Assembly: GCA_963841405.1 (NCBI GenBank)
Contig: CAWJCM010000004.1
Span: 124,001 to 188,000 of the forward strand
Direction of reading: 5' to 3'
DNA length: 64,000 nucleotides
From: DATBLE01 sp963841405
Lineage (GTDB): Bacteria > Actinomycetota > Thermoleophilia > Gaiellales > Gaiellaceae
This document shows positions 1 to 8,583 of the stretch, piece after piece. Made by a program: the position numbers and the translations under genes. Position 1 is the first letter of the stretch. Each line of letters begins with the position of its first letter. Below the pieces are notes generated by a model. That model searched no databases, was not told the origin of the DNA, and worked only from the letters and a program-made list of their open reading frames with translations.

Positions 1-507
1 GAGGATGCCGACCGGCGCCAGGTTGATCAGGTTGAGCAGGAAGCCGACGTAGCCGAGCGCCTGCAGCAGCCGGGACCCTTGCTGCTCGCCCACCAGCCAC
101 ACGCACGCGGCGCCGACGCTTCCCCAGAACGGGCCTGCGTACGAGATCCAGAAGTTCTGCCACGGGTTCATCCGTGCGTCTCGGATCGCGACGTAGGCGC
201 CGAGGAACGGGATGAAGACCGGCCACGCGGCATTGAACCCGCGCCGGCGGGCCTCGACGAAGTGCCCCAGCTCGTGCACGAAGATCAGCAGCACGAACCC
301 GACGGCGAACCGCCAGCCCCACAACAGCGCGTAACCGCCGACGGCGATGAAGATCGTCGCGAACTTCGCGAACGCGAAGCCGAACTTGACGATCAGGCCG
401 AGGAGGACGGCGAGCGGCGCCCAGATCTTCCGGGCCAGCGACCGCCAGGCCGGCTCGGGGTGGATCGGGCGGTACTCGCGCTGCGGGATCTCCGGGTCGA
501 TGCTCAT
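1..507 (-). CDS. M50-type (site-2-like) membrane metalloprotease, partial
   Basis: Predicted intramembrane zinc protease. The visible N-terminal 169 residues begin at ATG 505-507 and run off the left edge. A short cytosolic head leads into hydrophobic segments at about 31-77. The zinc motif HELGH lies at residues 78-82 inside the next hydrophobic stretch. The last visible residues, NLINLAPVGIL, match the start of the NxxP...DG motif that supplies the third zinc ligand in M50 proteins. The gene starts 8 bp after the aminopeptidase stop, so the two are probably co-transcribed. HELGH and the NxxP-like motif are seen directly; the protease role follows from the family; the substrate is unknown. 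The DG of the second motif lies outside the window. Confidence 0.85.
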   Translation of the reverse strand, partial: MSIDPEIPQREYRPIHPEPAWRSLARKIWAPLAVLLGLIVKFGFAFAKFATIFIAVGGYALLWGWRFAVGFVLLIFVHELGHFVEARRRGFNAAWPVFIPFLGAYVAIRDARMNPWQNFWISYAGPFWGSVGAACVWLVGEQQGSRLLQALGYVGFLLNLINLAPVGIL

Positions 508-515
508 GCCGTTTG

Positions 516-1478
516 CTACGGGATATCGACCGGACGGCCGTCGGCCTCGACCTCGGGGGCCGAGAAGACACAGTCGACGTGGATGCTCGCCTCGTTGTCC
601 CCCCCGTACGTGCCCGTGTTGCGGCCGATCGCGACGTGCGCTGTGCCGCCCGCCTTCTCGTCTAGCATCACGTGGCCGCGCGGCGCCAGGTCGTGGTTGA
701 GGCCGAGCCCGAGCTCGGCGATCACGTCGGCTCCGGGGCCGGCGCCCTCGACCAGCTCGCGGAGCAGGTCGGCGGCGCGACCTCCCTCGATCGAGGTGGC
801 GCGACCGCGCTCGAAGTGCAGCACGACAGGCTCGTCGACGAGCCCCTCCACGGTGTACGGCACCGTCAGGTCGGCGACGAGGACGCCGTCGGCGCCGTCG
901 GCGTGCGGGGCGACGAAGACCTCGCCGCCGGGGTAGTTGGCGGTCTCGCCGGGGACGAGCTCGCCGGCATCGGTCTTCCAGGGGCGGCCGGCGACGCGCA
1001 GGGTCAGGTCGGTCCCCGCGCGGCCGCAAATCCGGATCGTCTTCGCGTCGTGCAGCTGGGCGAGCACCTGCTCGGCCGCGTCCGCAAGGTCGGGCGCCGG
1101 CCCGGACAGCTCCCCGCGCAGGAGCTCGCCGTCGACCAGGGCCATGAAGATCTGCCGGCCGCCGTGTCCGGTCACCGCCTCCATCAGCTGGAACCGCGCG
1201 TCGGCCTCGTCGCCCCGCGGGGCCTGGGAGATGAAGAACGAGAGGTCGGCGGTACGGCCGCCCTCGAGCACGCCCGGCGGCGCGGCCGCCAGCGGCCGCG
1301 AGTCTCCGGCCCACAGCTCGAGTCGCGGCTCGCCGCCGGCGTCCCTCACGGCCGCCGCCAGGTGCGCGCCCTCCTCGAGCAGCGGCTCGTCGACGACGAC
1401 GAGGACGCGCTCGCCGGGCTTCAGCCCGCCGGCGCCGACGAGGTTCTCGCACCAGCCAGGGTGCGCCATCCGCTCCAT
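516..1478 (-). CDS. M29-family (leucyl/thermophilic-type) aminopeptidase
   Basis: A 320-residue protein resembling M29 metallo-aminopeptidases (aminopeptidase T type), which remove N-terminal residues from peptides. Family-like blocks are GTDLTLRVAGR, the NYPGGEVFVAPHADGADG region and a C-terminal GTAHVAIGRNTGTYGG block rich in His, Glu and Asp that would bind metal. M29 enzymes usually have about 370-410 residues, so this is a short member. The start at ATG 1476-1478 is chosen because residues upstream are low-complexity Gly/Arg and unlike the family. It follows the fused MoaD-MoaE gene after a 170-bp gap that contains a dispersed repeat, and precedes the M50 gene by 8 bp. It has no signal peptide, so it is probably cytosolic. 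Confidence 0.8.
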   Translation of the reverse strand: MERMAHPGWCENLVGAGGLKPGERVLVVVDEPLLEEGAHLAAAVRDAGGEPRLELWAGDSRPLAAAPPGVLEGGRTADLSFFISQAPRGDEADARFQLMEAVTGHGGRQIFMALVDGELLRGELSGPAPDLADAAEQVLAQLHDAKTIRICGRAGTDLTLRVAGRPWKTDAGELVPGETANYPGGEVFVAPHADGADGVLVADLTVPYTVEGLVDEPVVLHFERGRATSIEGGRAADLLRELVEGAGPGADVIAELGLGLNHDLAPRGHVMLDEKAGGTAHVAIGRNTGTYGGDNEASIHVDCVFSAPEVEADGRPVDIP

Positions 1479-1530
1479 TGCAGACGATGGTACCCACCGC
1501 AGGTCTAGCCTCCAGCCCCGCCCGCCGCCG

Positions 1531-1647
1531 CCGCGGCCGACATGGCGGCCGCGGTACACGCGCGCTCAGGGTTCCTTCGGGTGCGCGACGCGAGCGAAGC
1601 GAGCGAGCACAGGAGAGGGCCCGCGGGAGAACCATGGGTTCTCCCGC
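1531..1647 (-). repeat. Two-hairpin dispersed repeat, copy A
   Basis: Read on the minus strand, this is a close copy of 59279-59398. It opens with the dyad GCGGGAGAACC/GGTTCTCCCGC (1623-1647), one base after the moaDE stop. A shared stretch containing CGCTCGCTTCGCTCGC and GCACCCGAAGGAACCC follows. It closes with a second GC-rich dyad around CGCCATGTCGGCCGCGG (1531-1554). The first hairpin probably ends moaDE transcripts. No reading frame in it is convincing. Confidence 0.75.
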
Positions 1648-1648
1648 A

Positions 1649-2284
1649 TCAGGAACCGCGGCCGATCCATTCCTCGCCGCCCTCGTAGACCTCCTTCTTC
1701 CAGAGCGGCACGCTCTCCTTGAGCGTCTCGATCGCCTCGGCGCAGGCGGCGAGCGCCGCGGCGCGATGGGGGGCGGAGACGGCGATCACCACTGAGACCG
1801 CGCCGATGTCGACGCGACCGGTCCGGTGGTGAATCGCAACCTCGCTGAGGTCGTGCTTCGCCTTCAACGACTCCGCCAGATCGGCCATCACCTTCTCGGC
1901 CATCTCCGCGTACGCCTCGTAGTCGAGGTACTGGACCGTGCGGCCCCGGGAGCGGACGCGCGTCGTGCCGATGAACGTTGCGACCGCCCCTGCCTCGGGC
2001 ACCGACACCTCGGCGACCGCGGCATTCGGGTCGAGCGGCTCTGCGCTCAGCCGAAACGCTCCGCCCGAGACCGGCGGGATCAGCGCCACCTCGTCGCCCG
2101 GTACGAGTACGCGGTCTGCGCCCGCGTACTCGTGGTTGACCGCATACAGCAGGCCCGGAGGCTCGTCACCGAGGCCGAGGAGCGGCCAGACATCCCCGAG
2201 ACGGGCTCCCTCGCCGATCTCGAGCTCGCGCTCCGACCAGCCGGCACGCTCCCGCAGCCCGGCGAAGACGCGAACCCGGATCAT
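1649..2284 (-). CDS. Fused MoaD-MoaE molybdopterin synthase
   Basis: A 211-residue fusion of the two molybdopterin synthase subunits, which insert the dithiolene sulfurs of the molybdenum cofactor. Residues 1-75 are a MoaD ubiquitin-like fold ending in VSGG (Gly74-Gly75). Free MoaD must end in this Gly-Gly to be thiocarboxylated. Residues about 78-211 are MoaE, with the catalytic-type lysines in ETLKESVPLWKKE (K189, K196). The Gly-Gly is internal, so activity probably needs cleavage after Gly75, as reported for the fused MoaX of Mycobacterium tuberculosis. It lies 9 bp after the ABC-2 permease gene. No other Mo-cofactor gene is in the window. Confidence 0.88.
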   Translation of the reverse strand: MIRVRVFAGLRERAGWSERELEIGEGARLGDVWPLLGLGDEPPGLLYAVNHEYAGADRVLVPGDEVALIPPVSGGAFRLSAEPLDPNAAVAEVSVPEAGAVATFIGTTRVRSRGRTVQYLDYEAYAEMAEKVMADLAESLKAKHDLSEVAIHHRTGRVDIGAVSVVIAVSAPHRAAALAACAEAIETLKESVPLWKKEVYEGGEEWIGRGS

Positions 2285-2293
2285 CCCGACAAC

Positions 2294-3028
2294 CTAGTTG
2301 ACGTCGCGCCGGGCAGTGAGCACGAGCCCGATGGCCCCGAGTCCCGCCGCCCAGGCGAGGAGGATCCCGCCGCCCGCGGCCGCCGGCAACAGGTGGTCGC
2401 CGGTCGCCCCCGAGACCGCGTCGCCCGCGTGGCCGGGGCCGAATCGCCCCACCGACGGCACGAAGCCGAAGAGCACGTTCTCCAGCACGAACACCCAGAC
2501 CAGGAGTGCGATCACCGACGCCACCTGGTTGTTCAGGATCGCTCCGACCCCGGCGCCGATCGCGCCCCACAGCGCAGCCGCGACGAAGCCGCCGAACACG
2601 ATCAGCAGGACGTCGCCGGTGTCGAGCTCCAGCGAGATGCCGCGCGCGGACAGGATCATGACTCCGATCGCCCACGTCAGGCCGATGGCGACCGCGGCCA
2701 GCGCCAGCCCCGCCACGATCGACGCCACCAGCTTCGCGCCGACCACCCGCCAGCGCCGCGGCGTGAAGACGAACGTCGGGCGGATCGTCCCGAAGCGGTA
2801 CTCGCTCGTCACGACGAGCACGCCCGCAAGCGCCGCGAAGATGGTCGCGATTCCCCCGATCCCGAGCTGGTCGCGCTGCTCTCCTGCCTCGTCGAGGCCG
2901 TTCGCTTTGGTCAGCAGCCCACCCAGCAGGCTGAACAGCAGCACCAGGGCGATCATCGCCAACAGCAGCCCCAGGGTCGTCCTGGTCGAGCGGATCTTCA
3001 GCAGCTCGGACCGGAACTGGTCGATCAC
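2294..3028 (-). CDS. ABC-2 type transporter permease
   Basis: A 244-residue integral membrane subunit of a drug/lipid-type ABC-2 exporter. Hydrophobic segments lie at about 17-40, 60-75, 100-130, 145-175, 185-200 and 215-238. The TSEYRFGTIRPT block is typical of this permease class. It starts with GTG 3026-3028, which overlaps the TGA of the ATPase gene (GTGA), so the pair is translationally coupled. The exported substrate cannot be told from the sequence. Confidence 0.87.
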   Translation of the reverse strand: MIDQFRSELLKIRSTRTTLGLLLAMIALVLLFSLLGGLLTKANGLDEAGEQRDQLGIGGIATIFAALAGVLVVTSEYRFGTIRPTFVFTPRRWRVVGAKLVASIVAGLALAAVAIGLTWAIGVMILSARGISLELDTGDVLLIVFGGFVAAALWGAIGAGVGAILNNQVASVIALLVWVFVLENVLFGFVPSVGRFGPGHAGDAVSGATGDHLLPAAAGGGILLAWAAGLGAIGLVLTARRDVN

Positions 3029-3939
3029 GCTTCCGCCTCCGCCGCCTCGGCCGCGTCCCCGGTCAGCTCGAGGAAGACCTCCTCCAGCGACGCACCCTCG
3101 GTGGCCAGCTCGTGGACGGGGATGCCTGCGGCGAAGGCGAGGTCGCCGACGCGCTCGCGGCCGGTGCCCGGAACCAGCAGGGCGCCGTCCGCAGTCTCCG
3201 TCGGGTCGAGGCCCTCTGCGCGCAGCTTCGCGGCCAGGTCGTCCTGGCGTGGCGTGCGCACGCGGACGGCACCGCCGACGCGGGCGGTGAGCTCGGTCAG
3301 CGGCGACTCGATCACCAGCCGGCCCCGGTTGATGATCAGCACCTGGTCGACCGTCTGGGCGACCTCGGCGAGGACGTGGCTGGAGACGAAGACGGTGCGA
3401 CCCTGGGCGGCGTAGGCGCGCAGGAAGTCCCTCAACCAGCGGACGCCCTCGGGGTCGAGGCCGTTGGCAGGCTCGTCGAGGATCAGCAGCTCGGGCTCGC
3501 CGAGGAGCGCGGCCGCGAGGCCGAGCCGCTGGCGCATGCCGAGCGAGTAGCCCTTGACCCGCCGCTTCGCCGCTCCCGTCAGCTCGACCAGGCCCATGAC
3601 CTCGTCCACCCGCGAGTCGGGCAGGCCTGCGGCACGGGAGAGGATCAGCAGGTGGTTGCGGCCCGAGCGGCCGGGATGGAAGTCCGTCGCCTCGAGCACG
3701 GCGCCGACGCGGCGCGCCGGCCCGTCCAGCTGAGCGTACTGGCGGTCGAACACGAGCGCGCGGCCGTCGGTCGGCCGGGCGAGGCCGAGCAGCATCCGCA
3801 GTGTGGTCGTCTTGCCGGCGCCGTTCGGCCCGAGGAACCCGGTGATCGTGCCCGGCTCGAGCGAGAAGGAGAGGTCCTCGACAGCCGTGAGCTTGCCGAA
3901 GCGCTTCGTCAGCGCCTCGGCGACGACGACCGGAGCCAT
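3025..3939 (-). CDS. ABC-2 type transporter ATP-binding protein
   Basis: A 304-residue ATPase partnering the downstream permease. Walker A is GPNGAGKT (37-44), the signature is YSLGMRQ (131-137), Walker B is LLILDEP (151-157), and the D-loop NGLDPEG follows. A C-terminal extension of about 90 residues resembles the DrrA/CcmA-type accessory domain of ABC-2 ATPases. The ATG start at 3937-3939 gives the standard family N-terminus. It is divergent from the exporter gene at 4001 across 61 bp. Drug or antibiotic efflux is the usual role of the family but is only inferred here. Confidence 0.9.
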   Translation of the reverse strand: MAPVVVAEALTKRFGKLTAVEDLSFSLEPGTITGFLGPNGAGKTTTLRMLLGLARPTDGRALVFDRQYAQLDGPARRVGAVLEATDFHPGRSGRNHLLILSRAAGLPDSRVDEVMGLVELTGAAKRRVKGYSLGMRQRLGLAAALLGEPELLILDEPANGLDPEGVRWLRDFLRAYAAQGRTVFVSSHVLAEVAQTVDQVLIINRGRLVIESPLTELTARVGGAVRVRTPRQDDLAAKLRAEGLDPTETADGALLVPGTGRERVGDLAFAAGIPVHELATEGASLEEVFLELTGDAAEAAEAEA

Positions 3940-4000
3940 GGGCGCACCCTAGTGGAGCGCCGAGCCGGGCTGGGGCGAGTCGGACAGTACGCTGAACCGA

Positions 4001-5803
4001 ATGGGCATGTTCTTCCACTCGGCCGACGAGCCTCCGGAGCGGACGGCCGACCCCGAGCAGCGGCGGGCGAACCTGCGCCGGATCGGAGCGCTCTTCCTGC
4101 CCTACTGGCCGCGGCTCTCCGGCCTCCTCGCGCTGATCATCGTCGCGGCGGCACTCGGCGTCGTGCCGGCGTTCCTGCTGCAGCGGGTGCTCGAGGCGAT
4201 CCAGCAAAGCGACACGAGAGCGCTCTCGCTGAACGCCGCGGGGATGATCGTGATCGCGGTCGTCACGGGCATCCTCGGGGTCGTGCAGACGCTGCTCTCG
4301 AACCAGGTCGGCCAGCGCGTGATGCACGACCTGCGCGCCGCCGTCTTCCGCCATCTGCAGCGGCTGTCGCTCGCGTTCTTCACGCGCACGCGCACGGGCG
4401 AGGTGCAGTCGCGGATCCAGAACGACATCGGCGGCGTCCAGAACGTGGTCACGAACACGGCCACGTCGATCGCCTCGAACGTGACGACGGTGGCCGCGAC
4501 GATCGTCGGCATGTTCGTCCTCAGCTGGCAGCTCGCGCTGTTCGCGCTCGCCCTGATCCCGATCTTCGTCCTGCTCACGAGGCGTGTCGGCAACGAGCGG
4601 CGGCGGATCGCGAAGACCACCCAGGAGACGCTCGCCGACATCTCCAGCCAGGTACAGGAGTCGCTTTCCGTCTCCGGGATCCTGCTCGGCAAGACCATGG
4701 GCCGTGGCGCGGAGCTCGCCGACCGGTTCGAGTCGGACTCGTTGCGCCTGTCCGAGCTCGAGGTGCGCCAGCGGATGGCCGGCCGGTGGGTGATGGCGTC
4801 GATCCAGACGAGCTTCGCGGTGATGCCGGCCGCGGTCTACTGGTTCGGCGGTCTCGCGCTCGCCCACGGCTCGACCGCCGTCTCGGTGCCGATGCTGGTC
4901 GCGTTCACGACGCTGCAGACGCGCCTGTTCTTCCCGGTCGGCTCGCTGCTCGGCGTCGGCCTCGACGTCCAGACCTCGCTCGCGCTGTTCGACCGCATCT
5001 TCGAGTACCTCGACCAGCCTGTCGACATCGTCGAGAAGTCGGGGGCGCTCGACCGGATCGACGCCGGTGACGTCGAGTTCGACCACGTCTGGTTCCGCTA
5101 CGGCGCCGAGGCCTGGACGCTGGAAGACGTGGACTTCGCCGTCGAGGAGGGGACGACGACCGCGCTCGTCGGCGAGACGGGCTCGGGCAAGACCACGCTC
5201 GCCTACCTGACCGCGCGGCTGTACGACGTCGACCGCGGCGCGGTCTCGATCGGCGGCGTCGACGTGCGCGACCTCACGTTCAACGCGCTCTCGGATCTCG
5301 TCGGCGTCGTCTCGCAGGAGACCTACCTCTTCCACGCGTCGATCGCCGAGAACCTGCGCTACGCGAAGCCGGATGCCACCGACGCCGAGCTCGAGGAGGC
5401 AGCCGCGGCCGCCCGCATCCACCACGTGATCGCGGCCCTGCCGGAGGGCTACGACACGGTCGTCGGCGAGCGCGGCTACCGCTTCTCGGGCGGGGAGAAG
5501 CAGCGGATCGCGATCGCCAGGACGATCCTGCGCAATCCGCCGATCCTGGTGCTTGACGAGGCGACCTCGTCGCTCGACACGGAGACCGAACGCCTCGTGC
5601 AGGAGGCGCTCGACCGGCTCTCCGAGGGCCGGACGACGATTGCGATCGCGCACCGTCTCTCGACGATCCGCGACGCCGATCAGATCGTCGTGCTCGACCA
5701 CGGACACGTGGTCGAGGTCGGCCGGCACGAGGAGCTGCTCGCCCGCGGCGGGCGCTACGCGCTGCTCGTCAGTCGCGACGCCGAGCTCGCGCCCTTGCCC
5801 TGA
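4001..5803 (+). CDS. ABC exporter half-transporter (fused membrane and ATPase domains)
   Basis: A 600-residue MsbA/LmrA-type protein that should work as a dimer. Residues about 30-330 form the six-helix membrane domain. The nucleotide-binding domain follows, with Walker A GETGSGKT near residue 391, the signature FSGGEKQRIAIAR near 494 and Walker B ILVLDEATSS near 516. It ends with the H-loop in IAIAHRLSTI. The ATG start sits in a normal context. The next gene, an acyl-CoA mutase, begins 29 bp downstream. The substrate (lipid, drug or peptide) is not evident. Confidence 0.9.
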   Translation: MGMFFHSADEPPERTADPEQRRANLRRIGALFLPYWPRLSGLLALIIVAAALGVVPAFLLQRVLEAIQQSDTRALSLNAAGMIVIAVVTGILGVVQTLLSNQVGQRVMHDLRAAVFRHLQRLSLAFFTRTRTGEVQSRIQNDIGGVQNVVTNTATSIASNVTTVAATIVGMFVLSWQLALFALALIPIFVLLTRRVGNERRRIAKTTQETLADISSQVQESLSVSGILLGKTMGRGAELADRFESDSLRLSELEVRQRMAGRWVMASIQTSFAVMPAAVYWFGGLALAHGSTAVSVPMLVAFTTLQTRLFFPVGSLLGVGLDVQTSLALFDRIFEYLDQPVDIVEKSGALDRIDAGDVEFDHVWFRYGAEAWTLEDVDFAVEEGTTTALVGETGSGKTTLAYLTARLYDVDRGAVSIGGVDVRDLTFNALSDLVGVVSQETYLFHASIAENLRYAKPDATDAELEEAAAAARIHHVIAALPEGYDTVVGERGYRFSGGEKQRIAIARTILRNPPILVLDEATSSLDTETERLVQEALDRLSEGRTTIAIAHRLSTIRDADQIVVLDHGHVVEVGRHEELLARGGRYALLVSRDAELAPLP

Positions 5804-5832
5804 GCTCGAGAGCGCCGACGTACGATTGGCCC

Positions 5833-7413
5833 ATGGCCGTGGGCGAGGACAGACGGGAGACCGACTCCGGGATCGAGATCGAGCCCGTCTACACCGCCGA
5901 CGACGTCGCCGGCCTCCAGTCGGAGCTGCCCGGCGAGTTCCCGTACACACGCGGCCCGTACCCGACGATGTACCGCCGGCGGCCGTGGACGATCCGCCAG
6001 TACGCCGGCTTCGGCTCGGCCGACGAGACGAACGAGCGCTTCCGCTACCTGCTCGACCGCGGCCAGAGCGGGCTCTCGACCGCTTTCGACCTGCCGACGC
6101 AGCTCGGGCTCGACTCCGACGACCCGCGTGCCGCGGGCGAGGTGGGGCGGACCGGCGTGGCGATCGACTCGCTCGCCGACATGGAGCTGCTCTTCGCGGG
6201 CATCCCGCTCGGCGAGGTCTCGACCTCGATGACGATCAACGCGCCCGCGTCGATCCTGCTGCTGCTCTACGAGCTGGTGGCGGAGCGGCAGGGCGTGCCG
6301 GGCGAGCGGCTCCGCGGCACGGTGCAGAACGACATCCTCAAGGAGTACGCAGCCCGCGGGAACTACATCTTCCCGCCGCGGCCGTCGATGCGCCTGACCA
6401 CCGACCTGTTCGGCTACTGCGCGGAGCGGCTGCCGAGCTGGAACGTGATCTCGATCTCGGGGTACCACATCCGCGAGGCCGGCTCGACCGCCGTGCAGGA
6501 GGTCGGCTTCACGCTCGCGAACGGGCTCGCCTACTGCCGGGCGGCAGTCGACGCCGGGCTCTCGCCGGACGAGTTCGGCGAGCGGCTCTCCTTCTTCTTC
6601 AACGCGCACAACCACTTCTTCCAGGAAGTGGCGAAGTTCCGGGCGGCGCGCCGGCTGTGGGCGAAGCTGCTGCGCGAGCGGCTCGGGGTGACGAACGAGC
6701 GCGCGCTGGCGCTCCGCTTCCACGCGCAGACGGGGGGCTCGACGCTGACCGCCCAGCAGCCCGAGAACAACATCGTCCGGGTCGCGATCCAGGCGCTCTC
6801 CGCGGTCTGCGGCGGCGCGCAGTCGCTGCACACGAACTCGTTCGACGAGGCGCTGGCGCTCCCGACCGAGCACGCCGCCGGGATCGCGTTGCGCACCCAG
6901 CAGATCCTGCGGCACGAGGCCGGCGCGACCGACACGGCCGACCCCCTCGGCGGTGCGTACTTCCTGGAGGAGCTGACAGCCGAGCTGGAGGCGCGGGCGC
7001 TCGAGCTGGTCGACCGGGTCGAGGAGCGCGGCGGCGCGGTCGCGGCGATCGAGCAGGGCTTCGTCCAGGCGGAGATCGAGGATGCGGCGTACCGCTTCGC
7101 CCGGCAGGTGGAGGAGGGCGAGCGCGTGGTCGTCGGCGTGAACGAGTTCGTCGAGGACGACGGCGAGCAGATCGAGCTCCACAGACTCGATCCCGAGATC
7201 GAGCGGCGCCAGCTCGAGCGAACGGCGCGCGTCCGGGCGGAGCGCGACGGCACGGCGGCCCAGGCGGCGCTGGCGGAGGTGCGCCGGGTCGCGCTCGGCG
7301 ACGACAATCTGCTCCCGCCGATGCGCGAGGCGCTCCGGGTCCGGTGCACGGTCGGCGAGATCTGCGAGGTGCTCCGTGCCGAGTGGGGCACCTACGACGC
7401 GCAGCGCGCCTGA
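5833..7413 (+). CDS. B12-dependent acyl-CoA mutase, large subunit (methylmalonyl-CoA mutase-like)
   Basis: A 526-residue catalytic (TIM-barrel) subunit of the methylmalonyl-CoA mutase family, which rearranges acyl-CoA carbon skeletons by an adenosylcobalamin radical mechanism. The conserved run from TRGPYPTMYRRRPWTIRQ at about residue 36 includes the Tyr-containing substrate loop. It is followed by RFRYLLDRGQSGLSTAFDL and, later, QQPENNIVRVAIQAL and DPLGGAYFLEELT. The C-terminal B12-binding domain (DxHxxG) is absent, as in split mutases whose cobalamin subunit is a separate gene. None lies in the window. The exact substrate (methylmalonyl-, isobutyryl- or 2-hydroxyisobutyryl-CoA) cannot be fixed from reading alone. 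Confidence 0.87.
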   Translation: MAVGEDRRETDSGIEIEPVYTADDVAGLQSELPGEFPYTRGPYPTMYRRRPWTIRQYAGFGSADETNERFRYLLDRGQSGLSTAFDLPTQLGLDSDDPRAAGEVGRTGVAIDSLADMELLFAGIPLGEVSTSMTINAPASILLLLYELVAERQGVPGERLRGTVQNDILKEYAARGNYIFPPRPSMRLTTDLFGYCAERLPSWNVISISGYHIREAGSTAVQEVGFTLANGLAYCRAAVDAGLSPDEFGERLSFFFNAHNHFFQEVAKFRAARRLWAKLLRERLGVTNERALALRFHAQTGGSTLTAQQPENNIVRVAIQALSAVCGGAQSLHTNSFDEALALPTEHAAGIALRTQQILRHEAGATDTADPLGGAYFLEELTAELEARALELVDRVEERGGAVAAIEQGFVQAEIEDAAYRFARQVEEGERVVVGVNEFVEDDGEQIELHRLDPEIERRQLERTARVRAERDGTAAQAALAEVRRVALGDDNLLPPMREALRVRCTVGEICEVLRAEWGTYDAQRA

Positions 7414-7441
7414 CGAGCGGGCACCAAGGACCGGGCGCCCC

Positions 7442-7533
7442 CTCAGCCCGAAGACGATCGAGACCATCTCGCGAACACGTTCCGGAAGCTGGACATCCAC
7501 TCGCGCGCGGAACTCGCGCGAATCGTGTCGTAG
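7442..7533 (+). pseudogene. Remnant of a LuxR-type HTH regulator (C-terminus only)
   Basis: A 92-bp remnant. It reads LSPKTIET, then after a one-base loss HLANTFRKLDIHSRAELA and RIVS followed by TAG. This is the recognition helix and last helix of a LuxR/NarL DNA-binding domain. The upstream half of the domain and any sensor domain are missing. The frame break falls in the recognition helix, so it cannot be functional. It sits between the mutase and glycosyltransferase genes. Confidence 0.6.
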
Positions 7534-7575
7534 GTCGCACCGCCGGGCAGCGTGCGGTCGAGGCAAGCTTGTGCC

Positions 7576-8583
7576 GTGCGGATCCTGCTCGTCTCCCAGA
7601 TGTACCCGGGGCCGGATGACCCGGACCTCGGGGTCTTCGTCGCCCAGCTCGAGCGGGCGCTGGAGGAGCGCGGCCACGAGTTCGACCGGGCAGTGATCGA
7701 CACCCGCGCCGGCGGCCACACGCGCTCGCTCCGGCTGTTCCGCGACTCGCAGTGGGCCGCCCGGCGCTTCCGGCCGGACGTCGTCTACGCCCACTTCCTC
7801 GTTCCCGCCGGCCTGGTGGGCGCGCTCGCGTCACGGGCTCCGCTCGTCGTCACCGCACACGGCCAGGATGTCGCGAACGTCGGCACCCGCGCCGGGATCG
7901 CCACCGCCACCCGTCACGTCGTCCGCCGCGCCGCCGCCGTGGTCGCCGTCTCCGACTGGCTCCGCCGAGAGCTCGAAGGGAAGATCCCGGATGCGCGCGG
8001 CAAGGTCGAGGTGGTCGACTGCGGCGTCGATCTCGACAGCTTCCAGCCGGCTCCCGCCCCCGAGGGTGCGCCCGCGTTCCTCTGCGTCGGCTCGCTGACC
8101 GACCGCAAGAACGTGCTCAGGCTTGCGAACGCCTTCGAGCGGCTCGGCGAGGGCACCTTGACCTTCGTCGGCGAGGGCCCGCTGCGGACGCGGCTCGAGA
8201 ACCGCGCCGGGATCGTCCTCGCCGGGCACGTTCCGCATGACGGCATTCCCGAGCGCCTCGCCGCCGCCCGGGTCGTCTGCGGCCCGAGCCTCGTGGAGCC
8301 GTTCGGCCAGGCCCTGCTCGAGGCGCTGGCCGCCGGGCGGCCCGTCGTCGCCACGACGGTGGGCGGCCCCCCGGAGTTCGTCCCGGCCGCGGGGGGCGTG
8401 CTGGTCGATCCGCTCGACGAAGGTTCGATCCTCGAGGGGCTGAGACGGGCGGCCGACCTGCCCTGTCCCAACGAGGCGGCGCGGAACGCGGCCGCAGAGC
8501 ACGACGTCACGCACCAGGCCGAGCGGATCGAGAAGATCCTGGAGAGGGCCGCAGGCGCGGCCCTCTCCAGTCACGAAACCTAG
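7576..8583 (+). CDS. GT4-family glycosyltransferase
   Basis: A retaining GT-B glycosyltransferase of about 335 residues, likely transferring a sugar from a nucleotide donor to a lipid or polysaccharide. The N-terminal Rossmann start is VRILLVSQMYPGPDDPD. The donor-binding motif is EPFGQALLEALAAGRPVVA, with the EX7E arrangement, followed by VGGPPEF. The GTG at 7576 is preferred over one eight codons upstream because it begins the conserved beta-strand. The TAG stop shares the palindrome CCTAGG with the convergent aquaporin stop. The acceptor is unknown. Confidence 0.85.
   Translation: MRILLVSQMYPGPDDPDLGVFVAQLERALEERGHEFDRAVIDTRAGGHTRSLRLFRDSQWAARRFRPDVVYAHFLVPAGLVGALASRAPLVVTAHGQDVANVGTRAGIATATRHVVRRAAAVVAVSDWLRRELEGKIPDARGKVEVVDCGVDLDSFQPAPAPEGAPAFLCVGSLTDRKNVLRLANAFERLGEGTLTFVGEGPLRTRLENRAGIVLAGHVPHDGIPERLAAARVVCGPSLVEPFGQALLEALAAGRPVVATTVGGPPEFVPAAGGVLVDPLDEGSILEGLRRAADLPCPNEAARNAAAEHDVTHQAERIEKILERAAGAALSSHET

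Noticed and set aside
3029..5950. The long minus-strand extension of the ABC-2 permease frame
   Set aside because: Only the last 244 residues (2294-3028) are protein-like. The rest is antisense to the ABC exporter or overlaps the ATPase gene in another frame.
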